Positions 45,698 to 57,575 of a stretch of 64,000 bases of DNA are shown in pieces (position 1 is the first letter of the stretch; every line of letters starts with the position of its first letter). The notes below the pieces were generated by a model. The model was given only the letters and a program-made list of their open reading frames with translations, was not told where the DNA came from and did not search any database. This DNA comes from Hydrangea macrophylla. Lineage: Eukaryota > Streptophyta > Magnoliopsida > Cornales > Hydrangeaceae. The stretch covers positions 31,349,095-31,413,094 of the forward strand of contig CM066989.1 of NCBI GenBank assembly GCA_033977485.1, in the 5' to 3' direction. The position numbers and the translations under genes were made by a program.

Positions 45698-45702
45698 TCG
45701 AG

Positions 45703-46045
45703 ACGGAATCACCAAGGCAAGTGAGGGAATGAGGGTGGTGATCGAAACAAGGTGGATCTTTTAAGAGGCCGTTTATACGAGGCTCTGGTTCTAGTTTCAG
45801 TGACTCTAGGAGGATACCAAGTGACATACCGTTGTGCTCACTGTGTAATCGACCACACACCGGCCGATATTTTCTGACTAACTCCCAGAATAGTGCTAAA
45901 GGGAGAAATAGTACAAGTTCTGCAACCTATCCGCAACTCAAGTATTTTAATTGTGGTAACTTGGGACATCGAGCGAAGGATTGTCCGAGGAAGCATCCTC
46001 AACAAGGGGCTAGTTCTATGGCTTCTAGTGGTTCGAAGCCTAAGT
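45703..46045 (+). pseudogene. Gypsy gag, C-terminal part with intact zinc knuckle
   Basis: After the solo LTR the gag frame continues with only minor damage. The knuckle FNCGNLGHRAKDCP (CX2CX4HX4C pattern, first Cys in the FNC) lies near 45955-45990. Downstream the sequence is Ser/Lys-rich and ends in TAG at 46045. Confidence 0.8.
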
Positions 46046-46169
46046 AGTTAAAATGAGAGGAGACCAGAGATAGATTAGCATGAGGGGAGATCTTTTCAGA
46101 TGAACCCCAGAGATGTGTCTACTACTAATACAGTGGTCTTAGGTATGGTGCTTGTATGTTCGTACTTAG

Positions 46170-46460
46170 CACTCATACTCGTTGATTAGGGATATATGCA
46201 TTCGTTTGTGTCGCATAATTTTGTTGAACATTTGAATGTTAAGTCTACGCCACTAGGATATGTTTTATCTATTGTTGTACCACTTAGCAAGCCGGTAGTA
46301 ACATCTACGATATATAAGGACTGTGAGATCAAACTAGGCGAGATGTTGATGACCGTAGACCTTATACCAATTGTTATCCCTTAACCAAGCCACAATAGAC
46401 TGTGATTGGAAAGAAGTTAATTTTTGATCACCAGTGTATGGGAACATTTGTTTCCAAGGG
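46170..46460 (+). pseudogene. Gypsy aspartic protease, active site broken
   Basis: LILVD-stop-GYMHSFVSHNFV near 46175-46220 corresponds to the usual V-D-S-G-x-x-x-S-F loop, with a TAG in place of the serine codon after the catalytic Asp. The frame then runs as HLNVKSTPLGY to PIVIP and stops; the ILGMDWL segment is missing or shifted. Confidence 0.75.
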
Positions 46461-46514
46461 AGTGGGGTTACACCACCGCCGTACTTAATTTCAGCTATCT
46501 GAGTAGGAAAGTTA

Positions 46515-46706
46515 TTGAAAATGGGATGTCAGGGATTTCTGTATTTAGTAGTTGACACTTCGACGACCGAATTGAGAAAAGAAGACATTCCAGTAGTACG
46601 AGAGTATCCGAATGTATTCCCAAATAACTTACAAGATGTTCTGATCGAGAGAGAGATTGAATTCACCATTGAGATAATGCCTAACTCAAGACCTGTAATG
46701 AAAGCA
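46515..46706 (+). pseudogene. Gypsy reverse transcriptase, N-terminal stub
   Basis: The sequence reads IPVVREYPNVFP, VLIEREIEFTIE and PNSRPVMKAVY, the start of a gypsy reverse transcriptase related to the minus-strand copy at 23870-24166. It ends exactly where the GTAT/CTAT microsatellite of the dispersed 2.9-kb repeat starts. The rest of pol is absent from the window. Confidence 0.78.
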
Positions 46707-47099
46707 GTGTATGTATGTATGTATGTATGTATCTATCTATCTATCTATCTATATATATCTCTCTCTCTCTTTTTACATATATATATATAAGTGTACTGAT
46801 GCCCATAAGTGTTTTACATTTTTATCAAATCGGTGCATTTTACTTAACCAATTATTTGTTACAGTTTTGGAAAGTTTAGCATGCCAAAATTTTTTTTGGG
46901 CGTCCACATTGACATATTATTATATACATATACATGTTTTAACATTGTGTGATATACATCTATCTCTATATAATATTATAGCTCAGTATCATGCTGACTG
47001 AGATTACAAAATATGACCAGGACAAGTGACTAGGCAAATTGTGATAAATGACTATGCTGATTGGACCATTTTGATGATTGTACCAGCTTATACGTTTAT

Positions 47100-47160
<61 letters not shown>

Positions 47161-48758
47161 TTTCTTTCTTTTTTCCTCTCAAAAACCTCCAGCACTCTCT
47201 CTCTCTCTCTCAACTCCACACACCACCACCATCATCCTCTCTCTCCACCGCCGCCGTAACCCACACCATCATTCCCTCTCCCCTCCCCCCTCTCTCTCTC
47301 TCTGTGTGTGCAGACGAGTCCAACGATACAAATCAAAAGAGAATTTTTTGACTTTCGTATAAAAGAATCATAATCCAGTTCCAGCGTTCTGGCGATTCAT
47401 ATTCAACGACTAATCCGACACAACCCCCTCTTAGTTACAGCATCGCCGATTTCGGCGATCCATAGAGTGCCTAATCCGACGATTTCAGGCCTTTTTCATT
47501 TCATCTTATTTAGTTTTTTTTGTAAATACTTTGTAGGAAATCATTGTATAATTCAGCTGTCATTTTTTTTTTATTAATCTCTAATTCATTCTAAAATTCG
47601 GACAATTAAACCAGTGTGAAAAATTACAAAGGTCAAAGATCAATGTTCATAGGGATCTGGGTTCATAGATAAAATTCGATTTCTTTCAAACTTATGGTCT
47701 CTTCCCAAATATTCACACACCTACTATGAATATTGATGGCTTTTTTTTTTTCATAGAAGTTTAGGCTTTTTTCATTTTTTTATTTTTAATTTTGAAATTG
47801 TATCCATTCTCTGAAATTTCAGTTTTTAAGACCAATCTTTAATTTTTTTCACAAAAAGTTTATGGGTCCATAAGAGCACCCAGGATGAAAAAAGTTCAAG
47901 GGTTCATACTTTTGATCTCTACCCCATTTTTTTTTCATAGAAGATTAGGCCTTTTCATTTTTTTCTTTTAAAATTTGAAATTGTATCCATGCTATGAAAA
48001 TTTCAAGTTTTTAATTTCACTCTCTTTTTTTTTACAAAAAGTTTCATGGCTTTCATTTTTTTTTCCATAGAAGTTCGGCTTTTTCATTTTTTTTTTATTA
48101 TGATTTAAAAATTGATTCATTCTAATCTCACATTTTTGGAAATTAGAAATTGATTCATTCTAATCTCATATATATTTTGAAAATTTGAAATTTATCAACT
48201 CTAATCTTATATTTTTTAAATTTATTCAAATTTGGAATTGAGGGTGGTGGTTATCCAGGGTAAAACCTACCTGTTTTTTGGTAAAATCTAAATGTGATTT
48301 TATATGCTTTCGTTATTAATTTTCTAAAAAAACTTTACCCCAAATTTTATTGTGATTATCTTCAATGATTTCGGAAATTATACACCAAATTAGATTTGAA
48401 ATTTTATCTAAATTTTTTCCTTTCCAAAATTGAGAGTGGTAGTTATACAGTGTAAAATCTTTCCTATATTTTTTCCTTTCCAAAAAACTTTTACCCCAAA
48501 TTTCAAGGTAAAATTTGATTTCTAAACTTTAACATTTAACTTCCAAAATCTTATTTCTTCCCAGTCGTATTCATTTTCAGTGTGAAATCATTCCTAAATT
48601 TTTTCATTCCCAAAATATTTGTACCCAAAATTTCAGGGTAAATTTTGATTTTCAAAATTTAAGATTTCGCTTCCAAAATCTTATTTCTTTCCCAGTCATA
48701 TATTATAAATATGTTTTTTTAGCATGTACGTGCTCAAAGTTAAATAATACTTTAAACT

Positions 48759-48816
<58 letters not shown>

Positions 48817-49650
48817 TTTATACTGCTCAATTTAACAGATGTGTTATTTCATGCTCAACTATTTTCCTTCGAGTTTTAAAAGTTCCTGTATGTCACTTTT
48901 TTTTTGGGTGTCTTCATGTCCTACACTTTTTTTTTGTGTAACTTATTTATATCACTGTTATTAGTTTGTTCTTTAGTAACCGTTCCACTTACTGAATATA
49001 TGTGAGCATGCTTCTAATTTCTTTTTACCTTTTGGATGTTTTGTTTGTGGCATTCTATGGTTTAGAGCATTGTTAGCACATGGCCTAATTTTGTTTAATT
49101 GTCTTACAAATTTTATCATGGACTATCATTTCCCATTCTTCATTCATCACCTACTAGGAAAGTATTATAATTGGTATCATATTAGGACTATAAAATAGAT
49201 TAACATGTATCTATTGATTTTTTTTCGTTTCCCTACGTTTTTAGTTTATATTTTATTTTATGCAAGGGAATGTTTATTTATTTTATTTTTTATTTTTTGT
49301 TTTTACAATGTAAAGTGTAGTTTTTTTGGGTGAGATTTATTAAATACCACTTAGCAGACTGCATGTGAGATTTAATGTTGTCACAAAACAACACGCTAAT
49401 TTATATATATGTGTGTGGGGAGAGAATTTAGTTAGAGTTTGGAAATAAGGGAGAGAAAAATCTTGAAGGAATACTTAAACATCTAGAAGATTTTAATAGA
49501 GATTGAACTTTATAAAATTCTCATATGTAATATGTTGGTCCAAACTCTTAACATCACATCACATATTCTGTAGGGGTCACAAACCCTTTCCACAACCACC
49601 ATCACTTTTTGTTTTGATCATGTAGCTATTCTCATACTTAACTTATGTAA
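46706..49650. repeat. 2.9-kb dispersed repeat, copy 1
   Basis: It matches 59286-62256 throughout. It starts with (GTAT)n(CTAT)n and a CT run, and includes a long (CT)n at 47101-47157 followed by CACCACCACCATCATC and CCGCCGCCG. The rest is 2.2 kb of AT-rich, intron-like sequence with a second (CT)n at 48764-48811. It is non-coding; the frames across the CT runs are low complexity. The CT leader followed by an intron-like stretch resembles a captured plant gene 5' end, but no termini of a known transposon class are visible. Confidence 0.75.
47101..47157. repeat. (CT)n microsatellite
   Basis: The run is near-perfect CT. The serine/leucine-rich frames in three registers across it are artefacts. 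Confidence 0.95.
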
Positions 49651-49663
49651 ATCATAAAGGATA

Positions 49664-49771
49664 CTCCCTCCATCCTATTTTGTGAGTCCACCTTTGGGAA
49701 CTCAACTTATCAGGGGGACAAGAAGAATCTACACCTACTTTCCATAACCCTATTATGTATAATTGTATATG
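49664..49771. mobile_element. Stowaway-like MITE fragment
   Basis: TA followed by CTCCCTCCATCCTATTTTG matches the Stowaway-type terminal repeat. The opposite end is not seen; the copia LTR starts shortly after. Confidence 0.45.
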
Positions 49772-49885
49772 TGCTGTCCCACATCGCTTAGCTAGTGTAT
49801 TAGTCTAGGTGTTGGAAGCCTATATATAGGCTCTTGTATTCTTCTTTTCTTTCATTTCAATACATTGTGATTTCACTCATTTACA
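49772..49885 (+). repeat. 5' LTR of a plus-strand Ty1/copia element (about 114 bp)
   Basis: It starts TGCTGTCCCACATCGC and ends TTTACA, directly before the primer site. It contains TATATATAGG (about 49832), a likely TATA box. It is short for an LTR; the start is set by TG and could be at 49757. Confidence 0.6.
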
Positions 49886-49897
49886 TGGTATCAGAGC
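49886..49897 (+). promoter_or_regulatory. tRNA-Met primer binding site of the copia element
   Basis: TGGTATCAGAGC directly abuts the LTR end, as in most plant copia elements. Confidence 0.88.
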
Positions 49898-50289
49898 ACT
49901 CGTTCTTGGGTTTGCTCATCTTGCCGATCCTTAGTTAGGACTTGAGAGTTCATTGTCATTGTTTGATTTCCGTACCAAGTTCGAGAGTCTCCTCTTCCAT
50001 GAGCCACAGCCCATACACAACCCCTATCCAAACCCTAACCCCAAAGGAGCCGCAGCCCACACACAAAGCATCCGCATCCCACATCCAGCAGCCGTAGCCC
50101 TAAACCTTCAGCCCTCCCTCTAACGACTTTCGCTTGAGCACGACGACCCTCTAGCAGCTCCGGCAACCCTCCGGCGACCCTTCAACAGTCTTTTGGCTCT
50201 TTTTTTCAAGATTTTTGGCTTTGATCTGCTTCGGTGGTAATTTTTTTTTTTGGCTTTGTTGCGCTTGTTTCCTTAATATCTAGATCTTC

Positions 50290-51045
50290 ATGGAGTCCAA
50301 AGGTCTTCCTCAACTCACCACTAGGAAGTTAAATGGATCCAATTTTCTCCAATGGTCCCAGGCTGTCAATGCTGCCCTCACTGGCTTGGGTTTTGGTGCT
50401 CACCTTATCGAGTCTTCTTCCACCACCGACGACAAGGCCATCAAGATATGGAAACAAATGGATGCCCAAGTCATTGCCCTCCTTTGGAACTCTATGGAGC
50501 CACATGTTGCAGATATGTGTGGTCACTTGGGCACTTGTAAGGATGTTTGGGATTATGTTCATCTCTTATTCTCTAGCGATCTCACTCAGATGTATGATCT
50601 CTCCGCTCAGTATTTTCAGTTGAAGCAAAGTGATCTCTCAGTTACTGAGTATTTTACCTCCTTCAAATGGTTAGTTGAAGAATTGAATGATGTTATTCCT
50701 ATTACTACTGATGCAAAGAAACAGCAGAAACGGCGGGAACAAATGGCTGTAATGAAATTTCTTGCTGGATTAAAATTTGATTTTGAGCCTGTTCGGTCCC
50801 AAATTCTAGGGGGTACCTCTTTGCCTTTTCTTGCTGAGACCTACTAGCGTGTTCTCTGGAGTACATCTTGTGATCAGGGTTCTAACTCTTCTAATACTAA
50901 TCATGCTGCCTTAGTTTCTCAGGCTCCATTGCCCACTGCTGGTCAGGGTGATGGTAATCCTCGTTGTGGCCGTTGTGGTTACTGTGGTGGTTATCGTGGT
51001 GGATATAGGGGCCGTAGTCGTGGTGGTAGTCCTAATTACACCAAT
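50290..51045 (+). pseudogene. Copia gag, truncated
   Basis: The ATG at 50290 opens 185 codons: LNGSNFLQWSQAVNAAL, then WKQMDAQVIALLWNSMEP, SAQYFQLKQSDLSVTEYFTS and MAVMKFLAGL, the typical copia gag (UBN2-like) fold. TAG at 50845-50847 interrupts it (a CAG to TAG change fits). The frame goes on through a Gly/Arg-rich tail (about 50940-51035) to the start of the zinc knuckle, NYTNCDK, where it meets unrelated sequence. Protease, integrase and reverse transcriptase of this element are absent. Confidence 0.88.
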
Positions 51046-51710
51046 TGTGATAAAGACAGACAACACAAGTTAACCTTGAATTAAGAATTTATACCTTGCT
51101 GAAGATTTCACCGAAGCTAATTGCTACGATATGAGTATTTTCAGGTCCTGATCAAGGTAAGAGAGATTGAAGTTCTTCAAAACTATCAATCACAAACCAA
51201 TTTGGACACACCCAACTCAAACCAGCCAATCGTGACCCAATCCAGAGAAGTTTCCCTTGAGAACCATCCAGAAATGCTTGCAAAGCAATTTGACCCAACC
51301 TCAAACAGCTCTGCGAAACTGATTAGGTTCAATTGAAGCAATTATAGTCAAAATAGTTCCCAATCTCACAGTCGTAGCATGCAATGGGTTCGAGATGCCC
51401 TGATGGGAAATGGAAGGGTTTTGATATGTTGCAAAGTGAAGTAGAGCCAAAATCTAGCTGTCGTGAACCCTTGGTGACAGAACTTCTCTAGTCACAACTT
51501 CCAAGTATAGAGAATCAAGTGGTTGGGCCTTCGCGATGGGAAAATTGAACTCCAGATTCAATCGTATTCCAAATTGCTTCATAAACTCACCTATTTTGGG
51601 AACTACTTAGTCACGAACCAAGTTCTATCGACGCAGCACTTACGGCTTTGAATGTTGGTTTGAATTGTTGAAATCTTAAGCTAATTTCCTTCTCATCCAG
51701 GTTTTCTCAT
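51046..51710 (-). other. Untranslated leader of a minus-strand copia element
   Basis: This lies downstream (minus strand) of the primer site at 51711-51722. It has no conserved protein. It abuts the broken gag of the plus-strand copia, head to head. Confidence 0.5.
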
Positions 51711-51722
51711 GCTCTAATACCA
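51711..51722 (-). promoter_or_regulatory. Primer binding site (one change) of the minus-strand copia
   Basis: The minus strand reads TGGTATTAGAGC, one C to T change from the tRNA-Met site, followed by ATGAGAAAACC. It lies two bases from the LTR end. Confidence 0.65.
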
Positions 51723-51724
51723 AA

Positions 51725-51928
51725 TGATGCATGCAAAGATGCAATCGATGCTCAAATCTAAGAGTAAATGAAAAGAGTACGAACAAACTGTTAACATTGG
51801 TATTTTAGGAAAGCTTACATTATTTACAATGATTAACCCATATATATATTATTAAGAGAGAAAATATATAAATTATAATAGTGTCCTTGACACATATGAA
51901 ATAAACTAATAAAAGAAAATATCTGACG
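51725..51928 (-). repeat. Copia LTR between a PPT and a PBS (about 204 bp)
   Basis: On the minus strand it follows AGAGGGGGAG and starts CGTCAGATATTTTC (the expected TG has become CG). It ends GCATGCATCA just before the primer site. A TATATATATGGG box lies within. It is flanked by 3' pol plus PPT on one side and by PBS plus leader on the other. Confidence 0.6.
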
Positions 51929-52260
51929 CTCCCCCTCTAGCTGGTAGAAAGATATCTCTCAATCCCAGCTTCCTTAACACATCATACCCAACTCCTTTAG
52001 CAAGAGTTTCTGCTAGTTGATCACAACTCTTCACAAACGAAGTGTAAATAGTTCTATTATTAAGATTTTCTTTTAATAAAATGTTTGTCAAAGTATAAGC
52101 CATTACCAGGAGCAGACTTAAGGTACCTCAGAATTGTAAACTGCATCCATATGTGACTCCTGAGGAGCATGCATGAACTGACTTACCACACTTACAGCAA
52201 AGGCAATATCATGATGTGTATGGGAGAGATAAATGAGTTTCCCAACAAGTCTCTGATATC
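51906..52260 (-). pseudogene. Copia RNase H, internally deleted
   Basis: The minus strand carries HDIAFAVSVVSQFMHAPQESHMDAVY (across 52130-52260), then stops. It resumes with NNRTIYTSFVKSCDQLAETLAKGVGYDVLRKLGL and ARGG (51906-52103), the C-terminal end of copia pol. The RNase H core between these pieces is missing. The end overlaps the purine tract, as is usual in copia. Confidence 0.82.
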
Positions 52261-53090
52261 CCCCCTGTCAACCATTGCTTCATTGCTGTCATCACTTAGT
52301 TTTTGGTTGAACTCAATAGGAGTATCACATACTCTACTTCCAAGCATTCCAGTTTCACTTAGGAGATCAAGAACATACTTCCTTTGAGAAATGAAGATCC
52401 CATGTTTAGACCTTGCAATTTCAATCCCAAGAAAGTATTTCAGTTCTCCTAGATCCGTTATTTCAAACTCCGTTGCCATATATTCCTTGAGACGCTGCAT
52501 TTCTTCTAAGTCATCACCTGTGCAGACAATATCATCCATATACACAATGTGTGTGGTAGTCTTACCTTGCAAGGAGTGTTTGATGAATAAGGTGTGGTCA
52601 GCTTGACTTTTTCTAAAACTATATCTGCACATAGCCTATGTGAATCTCTCAAACCATGCCCTTGGAGACTGCTTAAGACCATACAAGGCCTTTTTTTAAC
52701 CTGCACACCTTTCCTTCTATTTTGCAATTCTCAAATCCAGGAGGAATATCCATGTACACCTCTTCTTCCTAGTCATCATATAAAAAAGTATTTTTAACAT
52801 CGAACTGCTGAAGTGGCCATTCCCAGTTAGCTGCTAGAGACTGAAGGACCCTAATAGAATTCATCTTAGCCACCGGTGCAAATGTCTCCTGATAATCCAC
52901 CACTTAAGTTTGGGTGAATCCTTTGGCAATGAGATGGGCTTTAAACCTCTCAACGGAGCCATTTGCTCTATGCTTCATTGTATACATCCATTTGCACTCC
53001 ACAGTTCTTTTGCCCATAGGTAACTTAGTCAACTCCCAAATACCATTCTTATGAAGAGCATTCATCTCCTCATCCATAGGAGTTCACATA
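52192..53090 (-). pseudogene. Copia reverse transcriptase, frameshifted
   Basis: From the 5' side (minus strand): MDEEMNALHKNGIWEL, VECKWMYTMKHRANGSVERFKA, QFDVKNTFLYDD (motif A, catalytic D), EVYMDIPPGFE, then in another frame SQADHTLFIKH and YMDDIVCTGDD (YxDD active site), GELKYFLGIEIARS and SQRKYVLDLL. Stops occur after FTQT and FLYDD, and a frameshift lies near 52640. Integrase is not present; the 5' end runs into a TTC/CTT-rich tract at 53095-53200. Confidence 0.88.
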
Positions 53091-53233
53091 CACCTCAAGC
53101 TTTCTATCTTTTCTCTTTCCTCTTTCTCTGTCTCTTGTTCTCCTCTGTCTTTCCTCACTTTCTTCTTCTTCTTCTTTCTGTTCCTCTCTTCTACTTCTCT
53201 CTGTCCAACAGTGTGTGTGTGTATGTGTGGGGT

Positions 53234-53706
53234 AGTGTTTTGAAAATCGGACCGTTCGTCGAACCAGAAAATTGACTGGGTCACGGGTTAGAGGTTCAAC
53301 CATCGGCTGAACCGTAATCAACCCGTGATGTCATAATTATGTAATATTTAATTATTTATATTTATACATAAGTTTAATAAGTAAATAAAAACAAAAAAAT
53401 ACACAAAAACTCAATTTTTGATTTTCATACTTTCTTGTCATAAGTATAAATTATTAAGAGATTCATAGTATCAAAAAAATGTAGGGAAAAAAAATAAAAA
53501 AAAACCTTTTGTAGGCAAAAAGACGATTTTGAGCGATTTTGGTCAAAAAATGGTTTTTGAACGGTTTCCAAACGGTTCCCACCGGTTCTGGGCGGGTTTG
53601 GTGCCAATAACAGATACCGAGTTAAATCGGACCGAAAAACTGACCGGTCGATAGTCAAACTTGTCGAACTGGCCGGTCCGGTCCGGTTTGATTTTTAAAA
53701 CCATGG
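53234..53706. mobile_element. hAT-like MITE (473 bp)
   Basis: The ends are AGTGTTTTGAAAATCGGACC and, inverted, CCATGGTTTTAAAAATCAAA. Subterminal CGGTCCGGT/ACCGGTC words are present at both ends. The 8-bp flanks TGTGGGGT (53226) and TATGGGGT (53707) match at seven of eight positions, as expected for a hAT target duplication. It has no transposase. Confidence 0.65.
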
Positions 53707-53714
53707 TATGGGGT

Positions 53715-54007
53715 GTATATGTATATATGTATGTATGGATGTGAATATAGATATATATATATATCTCACTCTCTCAAGAATTCTATCAAATAGGCCCAAG
53801 GGCACAAAACCATCTCATATATATAGAAAATGAGAGTGCCATGAGTCAAAACATGAAGCAACCTTGGAAACCAAGTTCTGCAGATGAAAATTGATTGGGA
53901 ATGTGGATATCGGGATTCCACCGCTTTGTTTTGCCTTTGAAATTGATTTGGAATTTGAATCAAGGAAAGAGAAAATGTCTATTGAAAACAGATACAGAGT
54001 CGTCACT
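53715..54007 (-). other. Start of the interior of an Ogre/Tat-type element (minus), truncated
   Basis: Directly next to the 4-kb LTR the minus strand reads AGTGACGACTCTGTATCTG. This resembles the TGGCGACTCTGC-type primer region of Ogre/Tat-like elements. No gag follows; a short AT microsatellite and the hAT-like MITE interrupt. Confidence 0.45.
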
Positions 54008-57004
54008 TGGTCTTTAAGGAACCAAGAAACCTAATTTTGACTCACCCAAGCGGATAAAGGCACCGGCCCTTCATCACCAAAGAACTTGGTTCGGGGTTTT
54101 GGTACGAGAGAGGAAGGAGCCTTTGTCGCGACTAAAACACCCTCAACTCGCCCCGTCTTTCGACGGGCCTCAATTAGCATCCAAATAATCATCTTATACT
54201 ATGTATGGTTCGACAAATAATACTATGATAGTATATTACATCACATAAGGAGATTTGAAATGGAAGATCTAAAGATAAGATATCATTCATAAGATCTAAG
54301 CCAAATATCACACAATGCAAAGTGAAAGATCACACAAATAAACCTAGGAAAAATCGTCTAATCATGCATCAGAGAATAAAGTTTTCCTAATCTAAAGGGA
54401 CATGAATTGTTCTTGAAACAAATAAATCAAAGAAAGTAAAATATACTTAGCAAACTAGTATGATGCATGTTAATCTTTGAGAAAAGAAGATTTCTCAATC
54501 CCCGGGACGGATGAGAAAGGACGATTAGATCGAGGGGAGTATGAACGTGTGATCATGATCATTCCTTATAATCTTCTTAGATTAGGAGCTACAAAAACCC
54601 CAAATCTTTGCATGGATGCAATGTATGTATCTAGAGTGTGCCAAGGTTGTAGTGTGTTTTGTGTTCATGGATTCCTAGAATGACATAGAAGTCTAAAATG
54701 TGTATGAATGGATGGATGAAATCAATGTGGGATATGTACAAATGTAGTATGAACTACTTCCTAAGATATGAACTAATTTGGAATGCATATAAGCATCAAA
54801 TCAAAGAATGAAAATTAAAATGTGCTTGCTGTGAGTAGTGGACAGAACAGTAGCATGATCTTTTGGAAATTGAAAAGAGGGGTTAGGAATGTTTTCAATG
54901 CATGATGTTTTATGGAGATCTTCCTTATTGTGTCTAGAACACAACCCAAAAGGCAAATCTTGAATAGCTATCACAGATTGAGAGAAATCATATAAACAAT
55001 GAAGGTCACTCAGGAACAGAATCCGTACCGTCGACTGAAATGTTGAAAAATCTTAGAAAATGAAAACTAATGATCTAGAGGCCCATTTTATACAAAAAGA
55101 TCCCTAAGACATTGAAGTTTAAGGGACAAATAAGTTAGGACCACCCCTTTTGGAAAAGTTTTCTGTAAAACAAGTTGGAAGTGGACCTAGTTGTTGTGAT
55201 AGCAAAGACAGAATGTCTGGAAGGAATGTTTGGGTCCAAATGGACCATTTTCAAGTACTTCCAAGTCAAGCCAAAAATCATGGGTGTTCTATAGTGAGTT
55301 AGAAAGACTTTCCAAGTGGTCTTGCATTCATACATTGAGTATTGAACTCAAAATAATTCCTTGAAGTTAAATGACTCATTGTTTTGAGGGTTTTGAGAAA
55401 AACAAGGTTTATTTCTTGAAATCAAAATGAGGGGTTTAAGAGGGGGGTTTTGAAATGAGGGTTTTGAAAGTATACTTCCAGATCTTGGATGAATATTCTA
55501 ACCACTTGGAATATCAATTCCTAACTTATTTCAAGAACTTCCCAAGTATTTTCAAACCATGGTTTTATTTGGAAATCAAACTCAAGAATCTATGGGAGTA
55601 TGATACATGAGAGGATAGATGATACATGATATGATATAGCATGATAAAAGTGGTAAAGAACATGTGCATGGGATATGGGTTCATCTAGATACAAGAGAGT
55701 GTTGCATCAAAGTGTGAAAGCCAAAAAAGTGAAATGCTGTGAATAGTGGACAGACTGTATGCATTACTTTGTAACATTATAATGGGAGGTCAAACGTGCC
55801 TAGGAAAATGTGAGAAAAATCAGAGATCATCCTTATTGTGTCTAGAAAATAACCCAAAAAGCCAAACATCAATAGTTATCACAGATTAAAAGAAATAAAT
55901 CAGAATGTACACATGACTCAGAAACAAAAGCTGCACTGTTGACTGATTTTGTATGATTTTTCATACATCAAAGAAAAGGTTTACGATGACCCATTATATA
56001 CCAAAAGTTTCCTAAGACACCCAAGTTTTATAAAAAAAATAGAAAAGATATATATACAGTGACGAAAATATCCAGAATAAGTGCAAGAAATTGGGTAAAC
56101 ATTCTGTGAGAACAGAGGCAGATTATGAATATTAACTTCTCACATCCAAAACAAATACTTTCATATCTCTATAATTGATGGGAAAAATCAGAGACAAACT
56201 ATGATTTCTTAGGAAGATTTTCCAAGTGGTTTCATGATCATAACTCAAGTATTTAATTCAAAACAAATCTTTGAATCTGAACAGTTCACTGTTTTGGATC
56301 ATTCTTGAAGAAAATGGATTTGAGTTTTGAAATAGAGTTTAAGTTCTTGATTGGGGGTTTTTGAAATAGATGTTCAAAGCATGAACTTAAACTCTTGAGA
56401 TGACCATGTGACCACTTAGAACCTCATCCAACCTTGAATCATTGAATAATTCCCAATATTATTGGAGAGATTCATTTTTATTTTGAACATAACTTCAAGA
56501 ATACCTTGAAGGTATTGAAGTTATGATCATCATCTATCAAACATGTTTTTGAAGTCAAGAGCTACTATCCATAAGGATTCACTCACCTCAAACTTCATGT
56601 CATCATTTAGATGATGATGAACTAGTAAGTAAATAAAGAAAAGTCAAAAAGAAATGAGGTAAGAAGAGATGAACATTGTATAAACAAGCAAGTAGATAAT
56701 GATCAATAGATGATATTCATAATGTATTGAACTTGTAGCTTGGTGTTTCACTCATAGATATAGACATTTGGACATGGAAGTAGCTTCCTAACTCAAAAAT
56801 GCTTAGAGAAATGGTGATTGGGTATGTTGATGATGAAGTATATAGAAGAATGGTGGAGGAAAACAAGATTAGAACTCACTTTGATTAGAAAAAATGGAAG
56901 AAGAAGACTACTTCTTCTCTTTCTCTCTCTATATTTCTCTAGAGTTTCTTCCTAAGCTCTCTCTAAGCTTCCATGTCTCTCCCCTAAATGGAAGTAAATG
57001 GCTT

Positions 57005-57013
57005 CTTTTATAG
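57005..57013 (-). promoter_or_regulatory. Putative TATA box of the 4-kb LTR
   Basis: CTATAAAAG on the minus strand lies about 1.05 kb inside the LTR start, downstream of the W-box cluster and the CCGCGG cluster. A start site near 56975 would follow. Confidence 0.45.
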
Positions 57014-57167
57014 GCAAAGGAGGGGTGGTAAATGGAGTTTTAAAAAGTTTAAAATGGTCTCTCATTGGTCCAAAATAAGCTGGGAACCAAAACTACGTCG
57101 TTTTGATTTCTAATATATCAAATTGGACTCCCAAAATAAATTACAAAAATACACTGTTCTGGAGGAG

Positions 57168-57207
57168 AGTGCCGCGGCGGCAGTGGGCCAGTGCCGCGGC
57201 GGCAGTG
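57168..57207. repeat. Pair of AGTGCCGCGGCGGCAGTG units
   Basis: Two identical 18-bp units lie 22 bases apart, centred on the palindrome CCGCGG. They form a local CG island in the U3 part of the LTR. Confidence 0.8.
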
Positions 57208-57575
57208 CTCCTCATTCGTCCAGATAATGCTGTTTAGGCCCCCTGAGATTCCGGTATTCGCGAAAAGGCCATATTTCGTCCGAAATTCACAGAAAATGCG
57301 TATGAACTCGAAACTGAGGTTGTGATATACCGTTGGAAAATTAATGGAGTCTACTTTACATAAAAAATAGTTCAGGGATAGGTCACTTTGAAAATTTTTT
57401 CGGTATTCGCGATAAAGGCCGATTTGGTCGCCTTTTTCACCTTTGGAAATTTATAATAAATTCGTTTTAAATCCAGAAATCATGTGCGATATACCGTTGG
57501 AGAGCTATTGACCTCTAGTATCCATGAAAAATGTTTGAAAATTGTTTCGGTGCCCCAGTTCCAAAGTCAAATTTT

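Noticed and set aside
42676..45702. A host gene with an intron inside the gag split
   Set aside because: The split has TG...CA LTR ends and a 5-bp duplication, and lacks splice sites at the borders.
47026..47362. Three overlapping Ser/Leu/His-rich frames
   Set aside because: They are translations of a (CT)n microsatellite and its flanks in three registers. The matching place in copy 2 has different frames.
53070..53321. Arg/Glu-rich minus-strand frames near the copia reverse transcriptase
   Set aside because: They come from a TTC/CTT-rich tract. They may mark the linker before the copia reverse transcriptase, but they cannot be supported as a protein.
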